NCBI GenBank assembly: GCA_030727685.1
Contig: JANRBC010000103.1
Span: 1 to 7,824 of the forward strand
From: Ilumatobacteraceae bacterium
Lineage (GTDB): Bacteria > Actinomycetota > Acidimicrobiia > Acidimicrobiales > Ilumatobacteraceae
DNA length: 7,824 nt
Direction of reading: 5' to 3'
Part shown: one piece after another, positions 1-5,743 of the stretch
Numbering within the stretch: position 1 is the first letter of the stretch
How the letters are laid out: every line of letters begins with the position of its first letter
Notes under the pieces: generated by a model
Told to the model about the DNA's origin: nothing
The model's input: the letters and a program-made list of their open reading frames with translations, nothing else
The model's database searches: none
Position numbers and translations under genes: made by a program

Positions 1-415
1 AAAACTCGACCCATGGATGTCAGCAATTCACGACGCAGTTGTCGCGCTCACAGATCATCGTTCGAGTCAAGATGCACGCGGGCTGATCGACGACCTAATC
101 GCCCGCGGTCAATTAACCCTTGAATCGGTCACTTTCTTGCGTGGGCGCAGCTTGCAGGCCCAGATCGTGGTCGTTGATGAGGCACAAAACCTCGAGCCAA
201 CAACGCTGAAAACAATCCTGACTCGCATCGGTGACGGCACCAAAGTCGTATTTACTGGCGACACGAGCCAAATCGACGCCCCATATATGGGAGAGAGCAA
301 CAACGCGCTCGCCGTCTTGGTGCAAGCGTTCGCGGGTCAAAGTTGTTTCGGCCACATCACGCTTGAGTCGTGCGAACGCAGCGAAGTTGCCAGCCTCGCG
401 GCCGAACTTCTGTAA
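1..415 (+). CDS. PhoH-family ATPase, C-terminal part (5' end outside window)
   Basis: This is the C-terminal half of a PhoH-like P-loop ATPase; the reading frame is open from base 2, so the real start lies upstream. The first visible residues, KLDPWMSAIHDA, match the region after the Walker A segment in PhoH2/YlaK-type proteins (family form roughly EKxxPWxxxIYDAL). Then come FLRGRSL, the Walker B strand IVVVDEAQN (acidic pair encoded at 176-181) and VVFTGDTSQID, the usual PhoH order. The end, HITLESCERSEVASLAAELL, is the normal family C terminus, so the 3' end is intact. PhoH2 proteins often carry an N-terminal PIN domain and have been linked to ATP-driven RNA unwinding and cleavage; whether a PIN domain is present cannot be seen here. 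No strong terminator follows. The ATG at 17 is an internal methionine, not the start. Confidence 0.9.
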   Translation, partial: KLDPWMSAIHDAVVALTDHRSSQDARGLIDDLIARGQLTLESVTFLRGRSLQAQIVVVDEAQNLEPTTLKTILTRIGDGTKVVFTGDTSQIDAPYMGESNNALAVLVQAFAGQSCFGHITLESCERSEVASLAAELL

Positions 416-445
416 CTCGCCAGATATCTCGTGAACCGAACTTAG

Positions 446-459
446 TTACAAGTCTGTAA
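446..459. promoter_or_regulatory. Inverted repeat TTACA-N4-TGTAA upstream of the whiB-like gene
   Basis: A perfect 5-bp inverted repeat, TTACA AGTC TGTAA, lies in the PhoH-whiB gap and is followed by an A/T-rich run (457-470). Its centre is about 67 nt before the whiB-like start. If that gene is leaderless, this is a position from which an activator dimer could contact RNA polymerase. The stem is too A/T-rich and the following T-run too interrupted for a convincing terminator of the PhoH gene. Operator function is inference only. Confidence 0.3.
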
Positions 460-473
460 TTAAAAATTTTCTC

Positions 474-490
474 AAGCAAAGTTTCTGCTT
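474..490. repeat. Short inverted repeat AAGCA-N7-TGCTT at the expected -35 region of the whiB-like gene
   Basis: AAGCA (474-478) and TGCTT (486-490) are perfect inverted arms separated by 7 nt. The right arm covers the place where a -35 element would sit relative to the -10 candidate at 507-512 (17-nt spacer gives 484-489). There is no recognisable TTGACA-like -35 here, so a bound regulator is one possible use. Arms of 5 bp can arise by chance. Confidence 0.2.
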
Positions 491-506
491 CACTTCGTCG
501 CAAAAA

Positions 507-512
507 TAATGT
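507..512 (+). promoter_or_regulatory. -10 element TAATGT, leaderless promoter candidate for the whiB-like gene
   Basis: TAATGT fits the actinobacterial TANNNT -10 consensus and is separated by 7 nt (ACGGTTC) from the GTG start at 520, so transcription would begin at or next to the start codon. No Shine-Dalgarno sequence is visible. No clear -35 is found at 16-18 nt. Confidence 0.5.
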
Positions 513-519
513 ACGGTTC

Positions 520-882
520 GTGTCATATACCTCTGAGGGATATCCCAGCGAAATAAATCTCGAAACTTTGCGTGCGCTCACGCATCTTGCAAAATGGCGT
601 GACCAATCAAAGTGCATCGGCAAACGGAGTTTATTTTTTGCACCAAACTCTGAACGCCCACAGGCCCGAATTCGCCGCGAAGCCAAAGCCAGCAACTTGT
701 GCAAATGTTGCCCCGCATTGAATGACTGTCGAAAGTTCGCACGAGAAAACCACGAATACGGTTTTTGGGGCGGAGAAAATGAAGAACAACGTCACTTAGC
801 GGGATACAAAGTGATCGCCCCGATCGGCATTCGCGCAAAAGTCATTCGTCCGCCGCACGAAAACAATGAGTACCACTACTAG
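520..882 (+). CDS. WhiB-like (Wbl) Fe-S cluster transcriptional regulator
   Basis: A 120-residue Wbl protein. The four cluster-binding cysteines are C32, C61, C64 and C70 (C-x28-C-x2-C-x5-C, the family arrangement), with an extra Cys at 63. Trp26 and the FF at 39-40 before the CxxC motif are also typical. The sigma-contacting turn reads GFWGG at 81-85 (usual GVWGG/GIWGG), followed by ENEEQR. Wbl proteins bind a [4Fe-4S] cluster, respond to NO or O2, and act by binding region 4 of the primary sigma factor. The C-terminal stretch after residue 91 is moderately basic (RAKVIRPP) and could touch DNA, but lacks a long Arg-rich tail. The GTG at 520 is the only reasonable start: the frame is closed by TAA at 457 and has no other ATG, GTG or TTG before 520. 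I cannot assign it to a particular WhiB1-7 class. Confidence 0.9.
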   Translation: MSYTSEGYPSEINLETLRALTHLAKWRDQSKCIGKRSLFFAPNSERPQARIRREAKASNLCKCCPALNDCRKFARENHEYGFWGGENEEQRHLAGYKVIAPIGIRAKVIRPPHENNEYHY

Positions 883-931
883 ATATCACTAACGCCCAGT
901 TCAAGCGGTGCGGCGTGTCATGATTGAAGAC

Positions 932-1330
932 ATGCCCTCGTCACCCAAAGACCCCGATGCACTCGTCACTTCGTTTTTCGAATTGATCCAAGGCCACCAT
1001 CTAACTGCCGCCCTCGACATGACGTCGCCAGACTGCGAATACGACAATGTTCCGATCACCAAGGTCTTTGGTCGCGCTGCAATTGAGCAAACTCTCGGCG
1101 GTTTTCTCGCCGAGTGTTCGGCATACGAGTGGATCATCCACCATCAAGTAGCCAATGGCGATCTTGAGCATGGTGTCGTCATGAACGAACGCACCGACAG
1201 ATTTCAAATCGATGGTCGCTGGGTTGAACTTGATGTCGCTGGACTTTTCGTCGTCAGTGAATCAAAAATTGCTCTCTGGCGAGATTATTTTGATCGTGAG
1301 AACTTCGCCAAGGCACTAGCCAACAAATAA
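932..1330 (+). CDS. Limonene-1,2-epoxide hydrolase-like (LEH/SnoaL fold) protein
   Basis: A small alpha+beta protein of the limonene-epoxide hydrolase family. Counted from the upstream GTG at 908, the LEH active-site set is all present: Tyr45 and Asn47 (in EYDNVP), Arg95 and Asp97 (in NERTDRF) and Asp126 (in LWRDYFD). They correspond to Tyr53, Asn55, Arg99, Asp101 and Asp132 of the Rhodococcus erythropolis enzyme, where an Asp-Arg-Asp set activates water for epoxide opening. The conserved FGRAAIEQTLGGF segment supports the same family. The natural substrate cannot be read from sequence. The start is uncertain: GTG 908, ATG 920 and ATG 932 are all in frame and none has a good ribosome site. 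I chose 932 because the family-like sequence (DPDALVTSFF) begins just after it and a CATGAT hexamer ends 7 nt before it. It follows the whiB-like gene by about 50 nt or less and may be cotranscribed. Confidence 0.8.
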   Translation: MPSSPKDPDALVTSFFELIQGHHLTAALDMTSPDCEYDNVPITKVFGRAAIEQTLGGFLAECSAYEWIIHHQVANGDLEHGVVMNERTDRFQIDGRWVELDVAGLFVVSESKIALWRDYFDRENFAKALANK

Positions 1331-1380
1331 AACCGACAAATAGACCAGTACGCCTAAAAATAGTCGCAACATCGGTCGGG

Positions 1381-1386
1381 TAGGTT
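1381..1386 (+). promoter_or_regulatory. -10 element TAGGTT, leaderless promoter candidate for the DnaQ-like gene
   Basis: TAGGTT (TANNNT) is followed by 7 nt (TCTCCTC) and then ATG at 1394. The spacer is pyrimidine-rich, the opposite of a Shine-Dalgarno sequence, which supports translation from a leaderless transcript. No recognisable -35 is seen at 16-18 nt. Confidence 0.45.
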
Positions 1387-1393
1387 TCTCCTC

Positions 1394-1984
1394 ATGCAAT
1401 CGGTTATTGAAAACAAAATGCTCAGCGATATTCGATTTGCAGTCGTTGATACCGAGACAACGGGTCTTTCGGGCACCAACGATTACGTTTTGCAACTCGG
1501 TGTTGTTATCTCGCGTCATGACGGCACGATTGAAGAACAATACGAAACTTTCGTCAAACGCTTCTTCTGGAAGCCGGGTCGCCTCGGTGCATACAAGGTT
1601 CACGGCATTAAGCGCTCTGATTTGCGTCGCGGCATCAGCCCCAGCGAAATGGTCGCCACGCTAAAAACTTATTTGCACGACACGATTTTTGTTGCCCATA
1701 ACGCAAAATTTGATATCGGCTTTCTCAACGGCGAAGCATCACGCCTAAAAACCGAAATCGCTTACAACGGCCCGCTCGATACTTTAAAAATGTCTCGCGC
1801 CCTCGACCCGAAGCGAGTCAACTCACACAAACTCAAAGATGTCACGACTCGCTATGGCGTCGTCGTCACTCGCCCTCATGATGCGCTTGCAGACGCCCTA
1901 GGCACCGCCCTGGTGCTGCCGCACTTACTGCGCGCGCACAACATCACGACAGTCGAGCAGTTAACAGCACACTTCGGCGCCTAG
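1394..1984 (+). CDS. DnaQ-like DEDDh 3'-5' exonuclease
   Basis: A 196-residue stand-alone RNase T/DnaQ-type exonuclease. The DEDDh catalytic set is complete: Asp19 and Glu21 in VVDTETTG (Exo I), Asp107 in HNAKFDIGFL (Exo II), and His162 plus Asp167 in HDALADA (Exo III). KVHGI at 68-72 is also typical of epsilon-type exonucleases. The family removes 3' nucleotides from DNA using two metal ions. There is no GIY-YIG, BRCT or polymerase domain, so this is either a proofreading-epsilon-like subunit or a separate repair/trimming exonuclease; sequence alone does not decide. ATG 1394 is preferred because of the -10 hexamer 7 nt before it; an in-frame ATG at 1418 is the alternative, still upstream of the catalytic Asp. 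It ends in an intrinsic terminator and is convergent with pafC. Confidence 0.88.
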   Translation: MQSVIENKMLSDIRFAVVDTETTGLSGTNDYVLQLGVVISRHDGTIEEQYETFVKRFFWKPGRLGAYKVHGIKRSDLRRGISPSEMVATLKTYLHDTIFVAHNAKFDIGFLNGEASRLKTEIAYNGPLDTLKMSRALDPKRVNSHKLKDVTTRYGVVVTRPHDALADALGTALVLPHLLRAHNITTVEQLTAHFGA

Positions 1985-1999
1985 TCAGTTTGGCCCGCA

Positions 2000-2021
2000 G
2001 GCGTAACTACGCCGTTTTTTT
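2000..2021 (+). terminator. Intrinsic terminator of the DnaQ-like gene, inside the pafC 3' end
   Basis: GGCGTA (2000-2005) and TACGCC (2008-2013) form a perfect inverted repeat with a tight loop, followed after one G by seven T (2015-2021), 15 nt after the exonuclease stop. It is oriented to stop plus-strand transcription. The hairpin contains the minus-strand pafC stop (2007-2009), and the T-run is the complement of the two AAA lysine codons near the end of pafC. No T-run lies on the other side, so it should not terminate pafC efficiently. Confidence 0.75.
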
Positions 2022-3065
2022 GTATCGCGACAAAACGTTTTGCGCTGTTTGGCTAGCCAGCTGCCGATATTCGACCGGCTTCAAAACTTTCACACCGTTT
2101 CCGGCTCGCAATAACAAGCGCCCGAGCCAATGCTTCGATGTAATCGACATAGTCAAGTCAACACTGCCATCTTTGTTGTCGACCCGCGACACATACGGAT
2201 ACGACTCAACAATCCATCGGGCTTGTTTTTGCACGCGCAATGTGACTTTTTGCAGACTCTCTGAAAACCAAGGCAGTTCATCGTCGCGAACTTCGCGTAA
2301 CTGATCAAAAATTTGCGTACCAACTAATTTTTCAATGCGATCAACCCTGAACACCCGATCTTCACCAGAAAGATGATCGTCAGCAGCAACATACCAACGA
2401 CCTGAATCTTCAAAAACTTTTCGCGGCGTGATCGTTCGAGTGGTGCGTTTCAACGACGCCGGCGAGAAGTACTCGATTTCATGGCGCTCGCCAGTCTCAA
2501 CTGCGGCTAATAATTCTTTGACAAAACGAGTCTTGGGCAATTGAACTTTGATCGTCTCGGCACCTGCTGGCATCAGTGGTGCCAGTTTGGCCAATGCTGA
2601 AGCCAATGGGCCTTTTTTGTTCGCCCCCGGCAATTGCAAAGCCGTCTGCGCCATGACCGAAACGGCAAACAATTCGGCGGTGCTCAACTTGAGCGGACGC
2701 GAAAACACGAGCGGCACTTCAGCAATGACCATTCCGTCGTCCATATATACGTCAATCAATGCGTCGGGCGTATACGGCGGCACGCCACAAACAGCAGCCA
2801 TCTGCAAGTCTTCGACAAGTTCGGCTTCGCTGAGATTGAACTGCCTGGCCATCGTCGAAATCTTGACGCGTTGTCGCTGCATTATCCACGGCAACATCAC
2901 CAATAAACCGCTCACCCGCTGTGCCGCACTTCGTGGGCCACGCCGTGCTGGCCGCGCTGATTTTGCTGACCGGGCCGATTTTGCCGACCGTTTAGAACTT
3001 GCTGCAGATTTCTTGGCGGGCTTGCTCGAGCGCTTTTTCGCCGCGCGTTTTTTAGTTGCCATCAT
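2007..3065 (-). CDS. pafC: PafC-like WYL-domain transcriptional regulator with a basic N-terminal tail
   Basis: A 352-residue WYL regulator. Residues 3-48 are a highly basic Lys/Arg/Ala/Ser tail. The helix-turn-helix region (about 49-118, including ISTMARQFNLSEAELVEDL) follows. The WYL domain (about 180-260) has the signature as WYV at 224-226 and RVFRVDRIE at 237-245. A WCX-like C-terminal domain ends at about 350. It is paired with PafB: its ATG overlaps the pafB stop by 4 nt (ATGA), so translational coupling is likely; a second ATG follows directly. In mycobacteria PafB and PafC work together as a transcriptional activator of the LexA/RecA-independent DNA-damage response, with the WYL domain thought to sense a nucleic-acid signal. 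Family and pairing are clear; the tail is the unusual part. The last codons double as the convergent gene's terminator. Confidence 0.88.
   Translation of the reverse strand: MMATKKRAAKKRSSKPAKKSAASSKRSAKSARSAKSARPARRGPRSAAQRVSGLLVMLPWIMQRQRVKISTMARQFNLSEAELVEDLQMAAVCGVPPYTPDALIDVYMDDGMVIAEVPLVFSRPLKLSTAELFAVSVMAQTALQLPGANKKGPLASALAKLAPLMPAGAETIKVQLPKTRFVKELLAAVETGERHEIEYFSPASLKRTTRTITPRKVFEDSGRWYVAADDHLSGEDRVFRVDRIEKLVGTQIFDQLREVRDDELPWFSESLQKVTLRVQKQARWIVESYPYVSRVDNKDGSVDLTMSITSKHWLGRLLLRAGNGVKVLKPVEYRQLASQTAQNVLSRYKKTA
2953..2988 (-). repeat. 18-bp tandem repeat encoding the basic tail of PafC
   Basis: Two 18-bp units, 2953-2970 and 2971-2988, differ at 3 positions and each encode the hexapeptide SAKSAR. 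They lie in the Lys/Ala-rich N-terminal tail of PafC. The whole-codon unit and third-base or conservative differences suggest the tail grew by slippage or unequal recombination. Confidence 0.7.
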
Positions 3066-4027
3066 TTACCCGCCGCGAGATTTTCAAGCCACTGCACCAC
3101 TTGGTCACGCACCGACTGAGGCTCAAGAACCTCGGCACTTTCGACCATCGCAAAAAGCCACAGTCTGAACCCGTCAAGGTTGGCGCACGGTATCGCAAAC
3201 TCGACGCTGCCATCATCGCGGTCACGAATCACAGAACTCTCACCGAATTCGCGTCGCACACCTGCGGCTAACGAAGCATCAACCAGCACAACTGCCGTTG
3301 TCACTTCACTATCGCCCGCAGCCAACATTTGTTTTTCGGTCGGCACCGCCGCGGCGACATCAAAATCAACCGGGGTTTTAAACGCACGTGCCTCACCTGC
3401 CAAAACCAAACCCTCAATTCGATCGACCCGAAAAACTCGTTTGTCTCGACGCAGGTGATCGAAGCCGATGATGTACCAAAAACCATTTCGAGAGAGCATC
3501 CCGTATGGGTCAACTTGTCGCTTCTCGCCTTTGTATTCAAAATTCAGCGTCTTGCGTTTCATCACTGCATCAGTGATCACGTTCATATTTTTGTCAACTA
3601 ATCCGATGTTCACGCTCATCGACGCCTTGCCAAGAATTCTTTCGCCACCGAGTTTCCAAAGCGCTTCTTCGCCGTGCTGAGCACCCAGGTGAACAGTCGC
3701 CACGGCAAGTTGCAGCGCCGCGCGCTCTTCTTCAGTCAGCCTCAAATCGCTGAGTTCATAATTAGATCGATTAACCCAATAGGTCACTTCACCTGCTGCG
3801 TCGCCACCAAGAGTTTTTGTCTCAATCGGAATACCCATTTCGCGCAACGCGGCTTTGTCGCGTTCAAACGCCGCACGGGCTGCTTCATCACTGTCGGGAT
3901 ACTGTTTGCCCAACTCTTGGCGCACTTGTCGCAAAGTCAGCGGCTTCGCTCGGTCAACAAGCAATGCCAGCAGATTCATCATCCTCTCTGCTTGCGATAC
4001 TTTCACCGCTATAAATCCGGAGGGCAT
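3062..4027 (-). CDS. pafB: PafB-like WYL-domain transcriptional regulator
   Basis: A 321-residue partner of PafC. From ATG 4027, an N-terminal winged HTH covers about residues 11-70 (SQAERMMNLLALL onward). The WYL domain has its signature as WYI at 184-186 and RVFRVDRIE at 197-205, and a WCX-like domain forms the C terminus. The pair activates the DNA-damage response in mycobacteria; here the same heterodimer-type role is inferred from family and gene order. The usual neighbours pafA, pup and the proteasome genes are absent, and pgi lies upstream instead. Start choice: TTG 4066, ATG 4027 and GTG 4006 are in frame. ATG 4027 is favoured because TACGCT ends 6 nt before it. GTG 4006 would match the usual family N terminus (VSQAER) slightly better and stays possible. 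Confidence 0.9.
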   Translation of the reverse strand: MPSGFIAVKVSQAERMMNLLALLVDRAKPLTLRQVRQELGKQYPDSDEAARAAFERDKAALREMGIPIETKTLGGDAAGEVTYWVNRSNYELSDLRLTEEERAALQLAVATVHLGAQHGEEALWKLGGERILGKASMSVNIGLVDKNMNVITDAVMKRKTLNFEYKGEKRQVDPYGMLSRNGFWYIIGFDHLRRDKRVFRVDRIEGLVLAGEARAFKTPVDFDVAAAVPTEKQMLAAGDSEVTTAVVLVDASLAAGVRREFGESSVIRDRDDGSVEFAIPCANLDGFRLWLFAMVESAEVLEPQSVRDQVVQWLENLAAGK

Positions 4028-4033
4028 ATGAAC

Positions 4034-4039
4034 AGCGTA
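4034..4039 (-). promoter_or_regulatory. -10 element TACGCT, internal promoter candidate for pafB-pafC
   Basis: Read on the minus strand, TACGCT (TANNNT) is 6 nt before ATG 4027. TTGGTG at 4057-4062 lies 17 nt upstream of it and matches the TTG of a -35 element. It sits in the 76-nt gap after pgi and would let the damage regulators be transcribed independently of pgi, possibly as a leaderless mRNA. Confidence 0.4.
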
Positions 4040-4103
4040 GGCGCAGACACTAAGCCCACCAAGCAACTGAATTTCGAGTTATCTGCTCAGCACTTGGTTG
4101 CAG

Positions 4104-5711
4104 TTAGCTTTTTCGCCTCATCTGGCGGTACTTGTCAATCAGACTTTTTGTCGAAGCGTCATTAACTGCCGCGGTGTTCTGATTTATCTGTTGATTTATC
4201 TCAACTGACAACGTTTTGCCGAGCTCCACACCCCATTGATCAAAACTGTTTATCTGGGCAATTATTCCGTGCACGAAAACACGGTGCTCATACATCGCAA
4301 TCAATGCACCCAGAGTTCTTGGGGTCAAAGACTTTGCCAACAAAGTGGTTGAAGGTCGATTGCCGCTCATCTTGCGGTGTTCGGCGATCGCTGAATTATT
4401 TTTATCGGCTTGGTTCTCGCCAAACGCCAGCGCTTTTGCTTGAGCAAACATATTGGCAACTAGTGCGTCGTGCGAAACCAAATCTGCATTCGCCAATTGC
4501 GCAAATCCAATGAAGTCAACCGGCACAACTTGCGTGCCTTGATGCAACATTTGCATAAATGCATGCTGCGAGTTCGTGCCCACGCCACCCCAAATAATCG
4601 GCGACGTCGCAATGTCGACTTGACTACCGTCTTGGCGTATCGATTTGCCGTTGCTCTCCATTATCAACTGCTGCAGGTAGCTCGGCAAAAGCCTTAACGC
4701 CGAGGCATACGGTAAAACCGCCTGACTCGAGTGGCGACGAGTGCCGAAGTTAAACACGTCAATCAAGCCCAAGATCAATGTGATGTTGTCTTCTGGTTTA
4801 GAAGTTTGCATTTGCTCGTCGACACTTCGCATTCCGGCTAAGAACTCTTTAAATGTCTCAAAGCCAAATGCAATTATCGAGGCCAAACTCATCGCTGAAG
4901 CGATCGAATATCGACCACCAACCCACGGCCAAATCTGAAACGAGTGGTTTGCATTTACCCCACTCGTGCGCGCTTGCGAAGTGTTCGCCGAAACCACCAC
5001 AAAGTGCTCGGCTATAACTTCGCTTTCAAGCCCAACACCTAGACCAGTTGCAAGCCATTGTTTTGCAATGCGAGCGTTCGCCAAAGTTTCGGCAGTCTTG
5101 AACGACTTCGAGCAGACAATAAACAGTGTCTCTTGGGGTTGACATTGCGCGAGAGCCGCGTTTAGTTCTGTCGAGTCAATATTGGCGACGAACAAACAAT
5201 CAATCTCGGGTTTTCGACTCTCACTCAGCGCGCCATAAATAAGAGCCGGACCAAGGTCGCTTCCACCAATGCCGATGTTGACAATTTTCTTGAACTTCTT
5301 TTCGCTCCGCACTGTTGCAGAAAAGTTCTGAATCTTGTCAAGTTCTTCGTGCACTTGCTTGATGATGTCTTGCCCGTCAAGTTCGAGTTTTGCCGTTCTT
5401 GCCGAGCGCAAAGCCGTGTGCAGCGCCGCTTGATTCTCGGTGAAGTTAACCCGCTCGCCATTGCACATCTCGGTAAATCTTGCGGTGACCCCTGCCTGTA
5501 CGGCAAGCGACATCAAGGTTTTCAACGCTTGTGCATCAACGAGTTGTTTCGAAAAATCAACGACAATCTCAGACTCACCATCGCTCAAAGTTTTAGTCAT
5601 TACTTTTGCTCTGGCATCGTCGCCATCAAATAGATCTTTTAACGAGGTGCCTTTGATTCGCTCAGAATCAGCCAAAACTTGTTGCCACAACTTAGAAAGG
5701 TCGTCAGCCAT
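4104..5711 (-). CDS. pgi: Glucose-6-phosphate isomerase
   Basis: Cytosolic enzyme interconverting glucose-6-phosphate and fructose-6-phosphate (glycolysis/gluconeogenesis), 535 residues, normal length for the long bacterial type. Residues numbered from ATG 5711: FTENQAALHTALR (90-102), the sugar-phosphate loop VNIGIGGSDLGP (144-155), SKSFKTAET (201-209), WVGGRYS with Arg267, catalytic base Glu352 in MESNGK, His383 in GTNSQHAF and Lys499 in the C-terminal signature FDQWGVELGK. All key catalytic residues are kept. Two positions near signatures are less usual: PWVGGRYS, where most family members have DWVGGRYS, and WGGVGTN, where many have WGEPGTN. The start is taken as ATG 5711; a TTG just before it (5714) is less likely. 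A -10-like TAGCCT lies 7 nt upstream. pafB follows on the same strand, and rarD diverges 32 bp away. Confidence 0.96.
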   Translation of the reverse strand: MADDLSKLWQQVLADSERIKGTSLKDLFDGDDARAKVMTKTLSDGESEIVVDFSKQLVDAQALKTLMSLAVQAGVTARFTEMCNGERVNFTENQAALHTALRSARTAKLELDGQDIIKQVHEELDKIQNFSATVRSEKKFKKIVNIGIGGSDLGPALIYGALSESRKPEIDCLFVANIDSTELNAALAQCQPQETLFIVCSKSFKTAETLANARIAKQWLATGLGVGLESEVIAEHFVVVSANTSQARTSGVNANHSFQIWPWVGGRYSIASAMSLASIIAFGFETFKEFLAGMRSVDEQMQTSKPEDNITLILGLIDVFNFGTRRHSSQAVLPYASALRLLPSYLQQLIMESNGKSIRQDGSQVDIATSPIIWGGVGTNSQHAFMQMLHQGTQVVPVDFIGFAQLANADLVSHDALVANMFAQAKALAFGENQADKNNSAIAEHRKMSGNRPSTTLLAKSLTPRTLGALIAMYEHRVFVHGIIAQINSFDQWGVELGKTLSVEINQQINQNTAAVNDASTKSLIDKYRQMRRKS

Positions 5712-5718
5712 CAAATAA

Positions 5719-5724
5719 AGGCTA
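5719..5724 (-). promoter_or_regulatory. -10 element TAGCCT, leaderless promoter candidate for pgi
   Basis: On the minus strand TAGCCT (TANNNT) is followed by 7 nt (TTATTTG) and the pgi ATG at 5711. No Shine-Dalgarno sequence is present in the gap. It lies 5 bp from the opposing -10 candidate of rarD. Confidence 0.45.
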
Positions 5725-5729
5725 CTGAC

Positions 5730-5735
5730 TAGGGT
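5730..5735 (+). promoter_or_regulatory. -10 element TAGGGT, promoter candidate for rarD
   Basis: TAGGGT, a common actinobacterial -10 form, ends 8 nt before the rarD GTG at 5744. The AGGGTGA overlapping it could alternatively act as a weak ribosome-binding site, so this case is less certain than the others. A -35 would fall on the pgi start codon. Confidence 0.4.
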
Positions 5736-5743
5736 GAATAGCC

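Noticed and set aside
416..519. Possible terminator of the PhoH gene using the TTACA/TGTAA stem and the following A/T run
   Set aside because: The stem has only one G-C pair per arm and the downstream run is mixed A and T rather than a T tract, so a regulatory dyad is a better reading.
357..704. Minus-strand open frame of 115 codons across the PhoH-whiB gap
   Set aside because: It overlaps the ends of two convincing plus-strand genes and has no family-like motif.
1332..1378. CCGAC ... GTCGG arms in the gap before the DnaQ-like gene
   Set aside because: The arms are about 40 nt apart and short; there is no dyad-like spacing or other support for an operator or terminator.
1990..2304. Plus-strand open frame starting in the terminator region
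   Set aside because: It begins inside the hairpin region and is antisense to the conserved C-terminal part of PafC; Cys/Arg/Ser-rich composition is typical of a shadow frame.
2548..3168. Long plus-strand open frame of 206 codons opposite pafC and the end of pafB
   Set aside because: It is the complement of the Lys/Ala-rich and WYL-coding sequence. It has no recognisable domain, crosses the pafB/pafC junction and is antisense to two well-supported genes.
3674..4165. Plus-strand open frame of 163 codons opposite pafB and the pgi 3' end
   Set aside because: No recognisable motif, antisense to conserved WYL regulator sequence and spanning a real gene boundary.
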